A stretch of DNA of 64,000 bases from Delphinus delphis. Lineage: Eukaryota; Chordata; Mammalia; Artiodactyla; Delphinidae. Positions 11,780 to 23,590 of the stretch are shown here, piece after piece (position 1 is the first letter of the stretch; each line of letters opens with the position of its first letter). The translations under genes and the position numbers were made by a program. The stretch lies in the NCBI RefSeq assembly GCF_949987515.2, contig NC_082684.1:20637701-20701700 (forward strand), in the 5' to 3' direction. The notes beneath the pieces are model-generated. The model saw only the letters and a list, made by a program, of their open reading frames with translations. It was not told the DNA's origin and did not search any database.

Positions 11780-12210
11780 GGATGCTTAATATGGTTTACC
11801 ATATTATGGAGACCTTTGGAAATGTCTAAGCGTACAACAATATATGATTGTTTGAATACATGTGTATATGTACTAAGTATCCATTAAAAATCATGTGATC
11901 AACTGATATTCATTAACTTGGGCCTTCTCATGTAAATAAGAAAAACAGAATACAAAATAATATGCACAACGTATATCACTTTAGTTTTTTTTACATACAA
12001 GTCATCACACAGAGAAGCTCATTTATGTGGAGGTACAACAGGAAAAAGACTGAGGCCAAACTAGAAAATATTATAAATATTTCCCTCTAGGTGATGAGAT
12101 TATAAACCTTTTTTTTTTCATTTGGAGTTTTTCAGTGTTTTCAGAGATTATTTATTGTTTTAGAAATTAAGGAAGTGCACGTAAGAAATATTTTTATAGT
12201 AATGGGAAAA
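11780..12210 (+). mobile_element. Old L1 3'-UTR fragment
   Basis: Decayed L1M 3' region in sense orientation. Recognisable items are the tccattaaaaatcatgtgat segment, tagaaaatattataaatatt, the ctctaggtgatgagattata phrase and the final tttattgttttagaaattaa. No target-site duplication is visible. Confidence 0.55.
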
Positions 12211-12716
12211 ATATATTTCAAGTCATAAGTATTGTTCTCATTTCCAAGGGCATTAATTTATCTTGGATCTGTGAACACTTTAGCAACTACACTTGAAGGC
12301 TTTTAAAGGATTTTCCCACATGCCCTCAAATTCAGAAAATTTCTATCACAGAGCTAACATGGTGACAGAGCTGTAACACCTCAAGTAGATCATGGCACTT
12401 TGTTGCTTCATCCTAAAGAAGTGTGCAAAGTACTACCTTCTCTGTGGTTCTTGTACTTTGTGTTACAAAGAGCTTTGGGAATTATTGAAACTGCTGAAGC
12501 ATCAAATGTTTAACCTGAGTCACAGAAAAGAGACAATTTTCCAAGGGGCGAGTAGAGATTTTTCTTTTCTTTTTAGAATTACCTTAAGATTCCTGTTTCT
12601 TTTAGATCTATACTGATTATCCATGGGTACATTTCACCTGAAGTGTGTTTGTGTTGTATAGAACTTGTTTTTTCTTTAGAATCACATCATATTCCCATTT
12701 CAAGCACAGAAGAAAC
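12211..12716. other. Unassigned DNA
   Basis: No recognisable gene or repeat. The 74-codon open frame at 12392-12616 (+) has no known domain and is not supported as coding. Confidence 0.5.
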
Positions 12717-12731
12717 AAGCAAGTTAATTTT

Positions 12732-13284
12732 TTAACATCTTTATTGGAGTATAAATGCTTTATAATGTTGTGTTAGTTTCTGTTGTATGACAAAGTGCAT
12801 CAGCTATGTCTACATATATCCCCATATCCCCTCCCTCTTGTGTATCCCTCTCACCCTCCCTAGCCCATCCTCTAGGAGGTCACAAAGCACCGAGCTGATC
12901 TCCCTGTGCTATGAAGCTGCTTTCCCACTAGCTGTCTATTTTACATTTAGTAGTATATATATGTCGATGTTACTCTCTCATTTCGTCCTAGCTTACCCTT
13001 CCCCCTCCCCGTGTCCTCAAGTCCATTCTCTACATCTGCATCTTTATTCCTGTCCTGCACTTAGGTTCATCAGAACATCCCTCCCTTTAGATTCCATATA
13101 TATATGTTAGCATACGGTATTTGTTTTTCTCTTTCTGACTTACTTCACTCTGTATGATAGACTCTAGGTCCATCCACCTCACTACAAATAACTCAATTAC
13201 ATTTCATTTTATGGCTGAGTAATATTCCATTATATATATTGCCATATCTTCTTTATCCATTCATCTGTCTATGGACATTTAGGT
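12732..13284 (-). mobile_element. 5'-truncated L1 3' end
   Basis: Reverse-oriented cetartiodactyl L1: T-rich tail, 3' UTR (aatgttgtgttagtttctgt, gcaccgagctgatctccctg), then the last codons of ORF2 (ttatggctgagtaatattcc). It ends at atggacatttaggt. The target-site duplication aagcaagttaatttt (12717-12731) recurs as aagcaatttaatttt (13285-13299), one mismatch. Confidence 0.93.
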
Positions 13285-13299
13285 AAGCAATTTAATTTT

Positions 13300-14053
13300 A
13301 GTGCTACCTTTTGTGAAGAATGTTGAGCTCTAATGATGCTGTGGTTACTAGAATTAAAGCTGGCAATGAGTGCATGATTCAATTCCTTTCCATCTAGGCA
13401 TAGATTGCACAGCTGCTACTTACAGAAAATAACCTGAATTATATCAAATTCTCTTGTCTTCCTTCACATTCACCTAGAATTCCCAAAACTCTAGTAGTGA
13501 TTTTCTACTAAGAACATATAAACAGTCTCTTCAACCAAATATATTCCATGAATTTATAAATATAAGCAACATCTACTACATATCTAGTTTGGCAGATTCT
13601 AAAATTGCCTACTTATTGTTTTATTCTTTGAATGGGGAGAAATGTTTATCATGAGAGTTCGTTATAAGTGTTTGGCAAATATAAGTTACTCCTGCTCTCT
13701 TGATGTAGAATTTTTAATAAAAAGTTAAATTATTTCTTCAAATGTTCTGAAAATTACTGGTGATACCTTTAATAAATTGTTCCAGTGTTAATAAAACTGA
13801 GAAATACAATCTTTTAAAAATTATAATTTGTCTATTCCAAACCAGACAACCTGAAATGGAATAACAAGATTAGAGTATCTCAGAATGACAACCACTTATC
13901 CAAAATATTCAACAACTACAATACTTTTTTCAGAGGAGGAAGAACCATCAGGTATGATGTATTTGCCTTGATGGATAAGCACACATTTATCCAACCTGTA
14001 AATAACTTTAGTTTCCTTATTTTATGAGTTAAGACTACTTATTTTTAACAAGA

Positions 14054-14056
<3 letters not shown>
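13300..14056. other. Unassigned DNA
   Basis: AT-rich sequence with no gene or confidently recognised repeat. Confidence 0.5.

Positions 14057-14099
<43 letters not shown>
14057..14099 (+). repeat. (CA)n microsatellite
   Basis: About 21 uninterrupted CA dinucleotides, followed by ctacacacgc. A perfect run this long is likely polymorphic. Confidence 0.97.
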
Positions 14100-14101
<2 letters not shown>

Positions 14102-15140
14102 CACACGCTTGATGATTTAGGAAAAAAATATCCTAATTCAAATACGCAAAAATTGAAGGGTCTTGGTTCAGGGCTCAAACAAAGCCACTAGGACTTAGGT
14201 TCTCGCATGAGTCTGCCTTCTCTGTTGGTTTCATTCTCAGGCTTCATTTGGCAGTTCCCCAGTACCATAGACTATTGCATCCCAATGATAATATGTCTAT
14301 TATAATAGCCCCAGTCTCATATCCTCTCATGTTTAATATCATCAACAAACAATATTTCTGTTTTCAAGATGAGCCCACAAAATTCCTAGCCATTTTGATA
14401 GAATTGGGATATGTCGCTACCACGCCTAAGCCAATCACTGGTCAGGAAAATGCAATGCACTTCCTGACTTGACCTAGGTCATGTGGGGATGAAACTCCAC
14501 TTAGACAGCTTGAGTTAAGAGTTGAAGAGGGTAGATTTCTCAAGTGAAAATTGAGATTCTTGTTAAAAGAAGTGGCAATGGATGTTGGGAATGCTAACTA
14601 CAAACATTTATTATACTTCTTTAATAGCCCCTCTCCCTACAAGTTGATGAGTATTTAAAGCAAAATAAATAATATAGATGACTATAAACCTTCCTTTTAC
14701 CTCATCAAGGACTCTTATTGACCCTATCGAGCCACTAAAAGATCATCACAGTTAATGCCTTGTTTCTCAATTAAATGAACCTTGCAACATTCTTTGAGAA
14801 AATATCAACCTTGTACTTATGACTTTACTAACACAAAAAAGTAAACAAGCAAAATATGAATAAGAATGCTAACTTTTCTAAGTATTGAAAGAATCAGAAG
14901 ACCATGCCACAATTCTTGGACTTCGAATTTTAGAGAAACGGTGGTGCTCTAAGTCAGGAAGCTCTTGGGTGTGTGATTTGTACTGATGTTGCTAATAAAA
15001 ACTCCTTAATGAAATGACTTAATGGGATACAGAAAGAACTTCCCTGAATGTATTACTTTTCTCTGGCTAGATGGGTAGTTTGACTCAACTGAAAGTTGCT
15101 GTCCAGGAAGATACAGAAGGCTGTGACTAGACCTTAAGAG
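14100..15140. other. Unassigned DNA
   Basis: No gene or clear repeat. The 74-codon frame at 14248-14472 (+) has no recognisable domain. Confidence 0.5.
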
Positions 15141-15144
15141 ATAT

Positions 15145-15225
15145 TGCCAACTCTGTCTCTTGCTGGCTGTATGACCTTGCACCAAACTCATCATATTTCA
15201 GACTCAGCTTCTTCAGTTGTATATT
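15145..15225 (+). mobile_element. MIR core fragment
   Basis: The phrases ccaactctgtctcttgctgg, ctgtatgaccttgcaccaaa and ctcagcttcttcagttgtat follow the MIR core (tgccacttactagctgtgtg, then cctcagtttcctcatctg). A pure A run follows at about 15229-15241. Confidence 0.65.
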
Positions 15226-15241
15226 AATTAAAAAAAAAAAA

Positions 15242-15719
15242 TTTCTGGCCCTGGCTCAGCAAAATATAATTGTACTTTTTAAAATATATGAAATTCCTGT
15301 ATTTGTGGAAAGTGAAAGATTTGGCTTCAATGGTTCCCCAGATTCAGTCTCAGAGGAGTTGTCAGTGAACAAGGTTCTGAAAATCAGAGGTGCCTTGATG
15401 GACCAGAGAACAGTCCTATTGCATGGGTCATGAAGCACAGTGGCAAACAGAAGTGACTGGCAAGCATCTTATGTTTGAGCTAAACTGCACGTGTAACTCC
15501 TCACCTCCCTCCATTTACATTGGTTACTTGTTTTGACCTTGAAAATGTACGATTGTCTTACTTACCTGCATTATAACCACCACTGCTATTCCTTTCAGGG
15601 AGAGTAAAGGGCTTATTCATGCAAAAGAAGGGAATAGGCCTGAATTAATCCTAGAAATAATCCTAGAATATGAAGATATAGCATCTTTGTCTTTCAGTCA
15701 GAAAAACTTTAAGATCTAG
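15242..15719. other. Unassigned DNA
   Basis: Nothing recognisable apart from a tandem aatcctagaa-type duplication near 15645-15670. Confidence 0.5.
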
Positions 15720-15900
15720 TATGTGCAGTGAAAACATTTGGGATCTACGATTAAAGGGCTGAGTTTCAAACCCAGTCTTACCAACTGCTGGCTGGGTGAG
15801 AATGGGCAATTTATTGGTCTCTCTGAGATAAAATTCATTTGTATTAACATGAGAACACTATTGCATTCACTATAGGACTGCGACGATTGAAAAAAATCAG
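15720..15900 (+). mobile_element. MIR SINE
   Basis: Sense MIR: gatctacgattaaagggctg, gagtttcaaacccagtctta, ccaactgctggctgggtgag, gggcaatttattggtctctc. The order matches the MIR head, core and tail. Confidence 0.7.
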
Positions 15901-17802
15901 GTTTTTAGCAGATATTTGTGGAAAATCAATGCCCATCAGCCTCAGGAATCTACGAATAAGAATAAGGTTTTTATGTAAGATACCACAAGCGTTCAAATAT
16001 CCATGAAGATGAAGCCTCATCAGGGATTTCTGAGCAGCCCAGGCTTATCTCACACATCCTTGTGGCCAGCTACATTGGTCCATGTTCTTTCGCTTGCTGG
16101 CACAGTTCATTGCTGCTGCTGCTCTCCAAGGGAAGAGTGTTCTCCAAGGGAACACTATTTGTCTTCCCATCTGAGGAGCTGCTTCCCATTGCCACCAAAG
16201 CTGCCATACCATAGCTGTTAAATGTTACAGGGTTATTTTCCATTTTCACTGTGATGCTGAATCTCATGCATCAATGAACATCTCTCCAGCAAGCAATGTG
16301 TTGTATCATTTACCTCTGTCTCAAAGCAATATCGCCTTTTCCTCTGAGTCTTAAGTGGATTCTAGAGAATGGAGAGCCCTTACATTTATCCCAGAAGCAC
16401 CTTTCTTTCTGTGAGGCATCAGTTCTATCTCTTGTAGTTGGGCTAGAGAACAATATCTGTACTCTACTCCCCTTCAATATGTCTCCTCTGCCTTTTCTCC
16501 CCAGGCAGCCACATAAAATTACCACTCCATAGACCATACATAAACCCCTCATGTTGATAAGTACTTTGAGTTTCAAAAACCCAGAAAAATCCACTTAAGC
16601 TCTTTCTACCTTCCTTTCTCTACTGATAACCTGTAAAATGAAACAAAAATATATGTTTTCATTCAATTGAGACATTATATTATTTAGACCCAGCTGACCT
16701 ACAGGCTAACATATTTTTGAATCACTCAATAAAAAATGATAATTCTTGGTTATGCAACATTATTCATAAATTGATGACATTTGTAATTTTAGTTAGTGAA
16801 TGTGTTTAAACATTTTGGAACACTGACTACAAAAACTGTGTTATTAACCTAAAGCCATTATTATGCAGTATGGTTTTCTTAGCAGGAAATTAATTTGTTT
16901 CTAAGTCTCAGACACTGAGAGCTTCAGAAATAAATTCATAATGATTTAAGATTTATTATAAATAGATGGATTTCTAAAAGGGAGGATAAAAGAGAAGAAA
17001 GAGGCAGAGAGTTGCCTATATACACTAGGGAAGTGAGGATGGGCCTAGAGAACCATGTAGCCTGTCATGAGTCTTTGTGCCTTGGCAGGCAGGCTTGCAT
17101 TGATCACATTTGGCAGCCAAGTTTAATTTTGCTTTTGACCAAGATGAATGAAATATGTATCTCTCCAACTATAGTTGTCAATTACTTATTGAGGAAGAGA
17201 CAGAATTTATTAGATTCAGGAGCTGGATTTCAAAATAAGAAGAAGCCTCCTTCCACAAGAGGGTATAATTAGTGAATAGTTCAAATGTCCTTGAATAAGG
17301 CTTATTGTAAAACAACAAACAAAGAAAAAAACAAGGTTTAAATTAAGCAAGCCCTGATTGTAAAATATTGTGTACCACAGTGAAGTTGATTTGTTTAGAA
17401 ATAATAATGAGATACCTAGGAATCAAGATAAGACTTCTAATCATGAAAAAAGAAATAGAAAGTCCCATAGAAAAACAGCTTATTTGATGAAGCAAGATTT
17501 TGAGGAGACTGGAAAGAAGTTCCTTCCTCTCCCAAATTAGGCATGGGCTAAGGGAATGAGGACTTTTAAAATAATATATTCACTATGCTTGTCCTAAAGA
17601 TAGCTGAGGAGTTAGCAGAAAGGTGAATATTTCAGTGAAAGACTTCCTAAGAACTTATCATCAGGAAAATTCCTCCTTCTGGAGAGCACCAGCAAATAGG
17701 CTGCTTTTAGGATGTCTGTTTAATCAAACTATTCATTCTCAAACACAAAGATAACATGCCTTCCTTCCTGAATTTTTGGAAGATATTCTCAAGTACTACA
17801 AG
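15901..17802. other. Unassigned DNA
   Basis: No gene supported. Short frames at 16003-16221 (+) and 16310-16594 (-) lack domains. A small tandem duplication of ctccaaggga lies near 16125-16152. The region could hold decayed repeats I cannot name. Confidence 0.45.
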
Positions 17803-17812
17803 AAGATAACAG

Positions 17813-18156
17813 GGACTTCCCTGGAGGTGCAGTGGTTAAGAATCCACCTGCCAATGCAGGGGGCACAGGTTTGAGCTCTGGTCTGGGAAGATCCCACATG
17901 CTACAGAGCAACTAAGCCCGTACGCCACAACTACTGAGGCTGTGCTCTAGAGCCTGGGAGCCACAACTACTGAGCTCACGTGTCACAACTACTGAAGCCC
18001 ACGCACCTAGAGCCTGTGCTCCGCAACAAGAGAAGCCACCACAATGAGAGGCCCGCACACCACAATGAAGAGTAGCCCCCCCTCACCGCAACTAGAGAAA
18101 GCCCATGCACAGCAACGAAGACTCAAGGCAGCCAAAAATAAATAAATAAATAAATA
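17813..18156 (+). mobile_element. Long tRNA-Glu SINE, full length
   Basis: The long SINE form with intact head (ggacttccctggaggtgcag), repeated ccacaactactgag units, gcaacaagagaagccaccac, gcaactagagaaagcccatg and an (aaat)n tail. The target-site duplication aagataacag (17803-17812 and 18157-18166) is exact. Confidence 0.94.
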
Positions 18157-18324
18157 AAGATAACAGTAGCCATGCAAAATCTCACTACCCAGTGAAACAT
18201 TATCAACTGAAACATGTTTCCATCCATGTATTTTTTTATACGTGTATTTGATATCATAACATATTTGTAATTCAGAATCCTGCTTTATTACTCAGACTTA
18301 TAGTCTATGTATTTTCCTACCATT

Positions 18325-18364
18325 AAAAAGGTCAGTGTAAAAAAAAAAAAAAAAGGTCAGTGTA
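18325..18364 (+). repeat. Poly(A) run flanked by a 15-bp direct repeat
   Basis: The 15-mer aaaaaggtcagtgta occurs at 18325-18339 and again at 18350-18364, separated only by A. The arrangement is what remains when an L1-primed insertion contributes nothing but its poly(A) tail, though replication slippage could also give it. Confidence 0.8.
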
Positions 18365-18389
18365 CATCATTTTAAAGGATAAAATTATG

Positions 18390-18490
18390 TCTTGCCAAAA
18401 TTAACCGTTCAGTTGTGGTTGAACATTTACTATGTGTTTGATGTTTGCTGTTAGAAATAATGCTGTTATATATGTGCTTAATTTTGAAAG
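18390..18490 (-). mobile_element. Possible L1 3' fragment
   Basis: Phrases ccgttcagttgtggttgaac, atttactatgtgtttgatgt and agaaataatgctgttatata resemble the reverse complement of the conserved ORF2 C-terminal/3' region of old L1s. Short and diverged. Confidence 0.4.
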
Positions 18491-18549
18491 TTTTTTCCTA
18501 AAATATTTTTGAATTCGCAGTAGAAAAATGAAATGATGAAGGAAAGAAA

Positions 18550-18700
18550 CCTAATTTTGTTGAGCCTTTACTATATGCCATCCACTATTCTAGATTCTTT
18601 ATGTTTGTCATGGGGCTCTCAATTCATACCCATTTTGTGTCTATCACTGAGACTCAGAGGTATGTGTCTAACAGTCTTCCAGCAGCCAAGCCTTACCAGT
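18550..18700 (-). mobile_element. MIR SINE
   Basis: Reverse MIR: tgttgagcctttactatatg, ccatccactattctagattc, then gagactcagaggtatgtgtc and a fading match across ccagcagccaag. Confidence 0.65.
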
Positions 18701-19399
18701 TAGCCAATTTGCAAGAAGGACTAAGGAAGCTACAACAGGAGAACTCATCCTTAGGGACTACTGGGGAGCAGGGATGATTCCGAATAAAGTTTAATATTTA
18801 TTGCTCAAATGTGTATCCTTGGCCCAGCTCCACAGCCTGTTGAAATGGGAAGAGAATAAATAAAAGCAAAGTACTATTTCTCTAAAATTGTGCAAAAAGC
18901 TGAACAGTTTTAATAGCATTAACATAAAGGGGAGAGAGAAAGTTGCCCCAGCTCCCGAACAAACTCCCAGCACTGGCACTTAAGAACTTTTGTGCAAAAC
19001 CGTTAAGCAAGAGGTAGCAGATTCTAGTGGGAGCAAAGTACCCAGTGGAAGCCAACGTGTTGCCTGCTCCAACAGGGCAACACTGCCGCCCAGTAGTCTG
19101 CCTCAGTTGCTATCCACAAACCTATTCTTAAAGGCATTAACTCAGGAAAATGAGCTTCGATGTTTCCTTCCTTGCAGATGCAAATAACTAGAACAGATAG
19201 GCTATGTTGATTGATTAGCATTTCAATACTTTGCACTTCCCAGTTCCTTGTATGTCAGCAACACCCTAGATAGTCTTTAACAAGCTCAAAGCTTAAAAAA
19301 ATCTCTTATTTTTAGCAAAAGTCCATCTCATTTGGATTTATTTATACATTTTATTAACACCCTGAATTTCCATCTCAATCAGTCTCCCAAGGTAGCATG
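18701..19399. other. Unassigned DNA
   Basis: No gene or repeat recognised. Short frames on both strands at 18990-19236 are mutual shadows without domains. Confidence 0.5.
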
Positions 19400-19407
19400 A
19401 ACTAGAC

Positions 19408-19743
19408 CAGTGGTCTTCAAACAGCTTTCGGTTGGCATTTTAACAATTTTCATAAAATTATAATAAAATATGATGTCTGATGAATTGTTTGTATATTAAT
19501 TTAAATATATCTTCATCAAAATTAGAAGGGGCTGATTTAGGTAATTCAGTTTATGGAGAACATCTGCTGCCACATAATTCCAACAGTAAGTTAGACCTCA
19601 TTGTTAAGCCATTAGATCAGACTTTCTGTAGAAAATACACCCTAATGAGTTTTTTTTTTTCAATTACAATAAATGAGTTAATACAACTCTATATGACAGT
19701 CATCTCACTTCTAAAATATAAATCTAATGGATGGATAGATAGG

Positions 19744-19779
<36 letters not shown>

Positions 19780-20187
19780 AAAATAAACAGAATTCGACAC
19801 AGTCTTGCCATGAGTGTTTCTTGTATAAAACCAGTTACTATTTTTGCAGAACCTCGTCTTGCTTTGCTTTACTTCCAGGAACTCTCACTCAGGAGATCTG
19901 CATTCTTGAATAGCAATTTTTTTTTTTTTTGACACTTGGTATTTTACACACTGGGTCAATGCACTGTGAAAGCAAGATTCAGGTTGTGTGGGAGGTTGAG
20001 TGTCTTTAGTACAATAAGAGAAGAAGTGTGAAAGCAGAAGCAGCAGATGTTATTCTCTTGAAGATACATTTTAGGGAAGGGTATACATGGAAGCTGACAG
20101 TCTGGGAAATTATTTTCTAAAGACTGTCTACATGGAAAATCTTTGTGTACTTTCAGAAGTGTGTGCATCCCAGTTGGAAGACCACTG
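19408..20187. mobile_element. Non-autonomous hAT-like DNA transposon
   Basis: A 780-bp element with 15-bp terminal inverted repeats: left cagtggtcttcaaac, right gttggaagaccactg (its complement is cagtggtcttccaac, 14 of 15 matches). The flanks aactagac (19400-19407) and agctagac (20188-20195) match at 7 of 8, as expected of the 8-bp hAT target duplication. The CAGTGG terminus is typical of mammalian hAT-Charlie relatives. I see no transposase. The 70-codon minus frame near the right end has no recognisable hAT domain. Which named family it belongs to is not decided. Confidence 0.85.
19731..19780 (+). repeat. (GATA)n microsatellite
   Basis: ggatggatagataggtagat leads into about eight uninterrupted GATA units, then gaaaaataaa. 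It lies inside the hAT-like element. Confidence 0.95.
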
Positions 20188-20195
20188 AGCTAGAC

Positions 20196-20493
20196 GTATT
20201 GAATTGCATCTAGTTTTTGTGGATCCCTGTAGTTTTATTTACGATAAATTATTGTATTTGGATAATATTGAGAAAGGATTCTCATAACTCAGTCATATGA
20301 GCCCCAGACTCTGTTCTTGACTTGCCTTGCCCTTATGGCTGCATATAAAACATCTTACCTTCTCCCAATGTCTTCCTGGATTCACTGAGTTAATATATTT
20401 TAGAAAATGTTACAGATATTTTTGATAAAAGCATTACCCGAAAGTGGACATATAGATTATAATGTGATTTTCAATTGTGTGTGCACTCACGTC
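20196..20493. other. Unassigned DNA
   Basis: Just under 300 bp between the hAT-like element and the inverted L1, with nothing recognisable. Confidence 0.5.
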
Positions 20494-20502
20494 AAAATCA
20501 TT

Positions 20503-21424
20503 CTTGTTTTTAGATTTCATATATATTCATTAGCATACGGCATTTGTTTTTCTCTTTCTGACTTACTTCACTCTCTCTGTACAACAGACTCTAGGTCAAT
20601 CCACCTTACTACAAATAACTCAATTTCATTTCTTTTTATGGCTGAGTAATATTCCATTGTATGTGCCACATCTTCTTTATCCATTATCCATTCATCTGTT
20701 GATGGACATTTAAGTTGCTTCCATGTCCTAGCTATTGTAAATAGAGCTGCAGTGAACACTGTGGTATATGTCTCTTTTTGAATTATGTTTTTCTCAGAGT
20801 ATATGCCCAGTAGTGGGATTGCTGGGTCATATGATAGCTCTATTTTTAGTTTTTTAAGGAACTTCCATACTGTTCTCCATAGAGGCTGTATCAGTTTACA
20901 TTCCCACCAACAGTCTGGAGGTTTCCCTTTTCTTCACACCCTCTTCAGCATTTATTGTTTGTGGATTTTGTGATGATGGCCATTCTGACAGGTGTGAGGT
21001 GATACGTCATTGTGGTTTTGATTTGCATTTCTCTAATGATTAGTGAGGTTGAGCATCTTTTCATGTGTTGTTGGTCAAACAGTACTGATGAACCTAGTGG
21101 TGGGGCAGGAATAAAGATGCAGACGTAGAGGACAGACTTGAGGACATGGGGGTGGGGAAGGGGAAGCTGGGACAAAGTGAGAGAGTAGCAGTGACATATA
21201 TATATACTACCAAATGTGAAATGGATGGCTAGTGGGAAGCTGCTGCATAGCACAGGGAGATCAACTAGATGCTTTGTGATGACCTAGAGGAGTGGGCTAG
21301 GGAGGGTGGGAGGGAGGCTCAAGAGGGAGGGGATATATGTATACATATAGCCGATTCACATTGTCGTACAGCAGAAACTAACACAAAATTGTAAAGCAAT
21401 TATACTTCAATAAAGATGTGAAAA
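20503..21424 (+). mobile_element. L1 with 5' inversion (twin priming)
   Basis: The left part (about 20510-21074) is L1 ORF2 C-terminus in reverse orientation, ending where the 3' UTR begins. The right part (about 21083-21420) is L1 3' UTR in forward orientation with aataaag and an A tail. The two parts are neighbours in the parent L1, with about 15 nt lost at the join and about 9 nt of extra sequence. The target-site duplication aaaatcatt (20494-20502 and 21425-21433) encloses both parts, so they entered in one event. Confidence 0.93.
20568..21060 (-). pseudogene. L1 ORF2 C-terminal remnant in the inverted half
   Basis: Minus-strand frames give [20 protein letters not shown] and MEYYSAIKRNEIELFV (20568-20759), and near 20945-21060 [20 protein letters not shown]. 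All are conserved blocks of the L1 ORF2p C-terminus. They are in different frames and interrupted, so the remnant is non-functional. Confidence 0.88.
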
Positions 21425-21433
21425 AAAATCATT

Positions 21434-21757
21434 ATTTTTATTCCAATGATTATAAATCCTGTCTTCATATTAGAATCTTCTGGGAAACTGTAAAAAAAAT
21501 ACTAGTAGCTAGTCTTATCTGCAGAATTTCGTATTTAATTGGTATGGTATAAAGACTAGGCATAGGCATTATTTAAAAAATAATAATAATAAAGTTATTT
21601 GATGTGCATCTAGTGTTTAGAAGTACTGCTTTAGTCATGAGAAATCCTAAAAAAGAATTTTAAAAAAAAGACCTAATGCAACAAGCTGTATTATTAGTAA
21701 GATGTTTCTGAGTTACCATATGCCTCAAACTTGTATTTCTGTTTGCCAAAGCAGTTC
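21434..21757. other. Unassigned AT-rich DNA
   Basis: No gene or strong repeat. Several short A-rich runs. Confidence 0.5.
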
Positions 21758-21774
21758 AAAAATACAGATTAAGT

Positions 21775-21980
21775 CAGGCTTCCCTGGTGGCGCAGTGGTT
21801 GAGAGTCCGCCTGCTAATGCAGGGGACACTGGTTCGTGCCCCGGTGCGGGAGGATCTCACATGCCGCGGAGCGGCTAGGCCCGTGAGCCATGGCCGCTGA
21901 GCCTGCGCGTCCGGAGCCTGTGCTCCGCAACGGGAGAAGCCACAGCAGTGAGAGGCCCGCGTACCGCAAAAAAAAAAAAA
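21775..21980 (+). mobile_element. CHR-type SINE
   Basis: Well-preserved compact CHR SINE with CpG-rich body (gagcctgcgcgtccggagcc) and end gcccgcgtaccgc plus A. The 17-bp target-site duplication aaaaatacagattaagt (21758-21774 and 21981-21997) is perfect. Retention of many CpG sites and a perfect duplication suggest a fairly young insertion. Confidence 0.97.
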
Positions 21981-21997
21981 AAAAATACAGATTAAGT

Positions 21998-23590
21998 AAT
22001 CATTTCAAGAATCACTTGGAAATGGGATTAGCCCCATATATGCATTATTGGGATAACTAAAGATTACTCCTTCAAGCTTCCAAGCTTATTTAAAGATCTA
22101 TTCTAAACCAGATTTGCTAAGGTTTCAAGGGAAGACCTAAGAAATAATTTTGCAGGATTTTCAAGAAACTTTGATATACTTATTTGTCATGTAGTGTTGA
22201 GTTTACTGGAAGCAAAATTTTCAAATAAGTAAAGGTGGATAAGAAGATGCAGAGTCTAGATCTCTCTAAATATCAACAGTTCTTAAAAGTACTGCAGGCA
22301 ACCTCATAGCTGTCCCTCTTTGAAAACTCTTTTAGATAAAGATCCTAAAGCAAAAGTCATGGTGCAACCTATACCCTTCTAGTAAATTGATTTTTACCCA
22401 AGTGGCTTCTTCTACATGCAAATTAGTAGGAATGAACTCCTAATGCATATTCTTCAGTGGAAATACTAGGAAATACTAGTTATTCTCACTGGGAAAAGTT
22501 TAAGAGGGCCAAAATGGACACACTGTAAAAAAAAAACCAGTGCCTCCCCCCCATTCGGAAAGGAAATAAGTTTGAAGGTAAAGGACTGGAGGGATAACAA
22601 AGGTTAATTGCCAATTATGCAGAAAAAATATGCAAAAGCATGAATAAAAAGCACTTTCATGCACTATTGCCCTTTCTTTTATTTGTGTTACAGTGCTATT
22701 GTTTTTTTTTTAACATTGTTCCAAATTGGTTTGGTCTATGTCATTGGTATTTAGATTCAGAATGTCCCTCAAAATATAAAACAATAATAGTGACCCTGAC
22801 CTATGAACCAGAGCAAAAGAAATATCTCAGGGAGAAGAGGGTCAAACTGAAAAGGGAGTTAGCACTTTCCTGAACTCTCCTGTAGGTGATCAGAACAGCT
22901 GGGAAATTAAAATATTCCATTCTCCTTATGTGTAAAAGCTATTCTGACTACTTAGAAAAGAAAAACTTAGAACAACTCTTTTGAATTTAGGAAACATTAA
23001 AACTTATAGGCTTGATTCCAGCCACATGTACCTAGTATAGGACATAGCAGAAATTTGTATCATTTATATGGTGCAACTAGTCCTTTCCTATTTTAAATTA
23101 TCAACATAGTTGCATTCAGTTGTGTTCCATTTTGATGTTTCTTAGGAAATATTCAAATAAATAATAATTATGTATTTATTTTTGCAAACCCATCTATCAA
23201 AATTCATAGATGTCTAGTTCTTATGCTCTGAGGGGAAACCAATTAGACACCAGCCACCTCCTAGAACATGCCGGAACACTACTTTCAGTCAAAGGGGTTG
23301 TGAGGGCAGATTGACATGAGTTTTCAGACAATGATAATAGTTTGAGGATGTGCTTGAAAAAATAACCTGGTTCTAGTAAATTTTTATGTAGAGAAACCAT
23401 AAAAATTCTGATTAGTTTTGATTTATGGGGAAAAATAGGACCATAACAAGCTCCTTAAAATCAAGCCAGGAAAAAATTCAAAATGGCTACTTTTACCATA
23501 CTTCAATGTCCAAAATCTCAACAAAATTAGTGGTTTCGATGCATGTTGGCAACATCTAAATTATCTTTAGCATACGCAAATTACCATAAG
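21998..23590. other. Unassigned DNA
   Basis: No gene or clear repeat. The 77-codon frame at 22640-22873 (+) has no recognised domain. Confidence 0.5.

Noticed and set aside
14057..14099. Regular short repeats considered as a CRISPR-like array
   Set aside because: Simple dinucleotide microsatellite without spacers; the host is a mammal.
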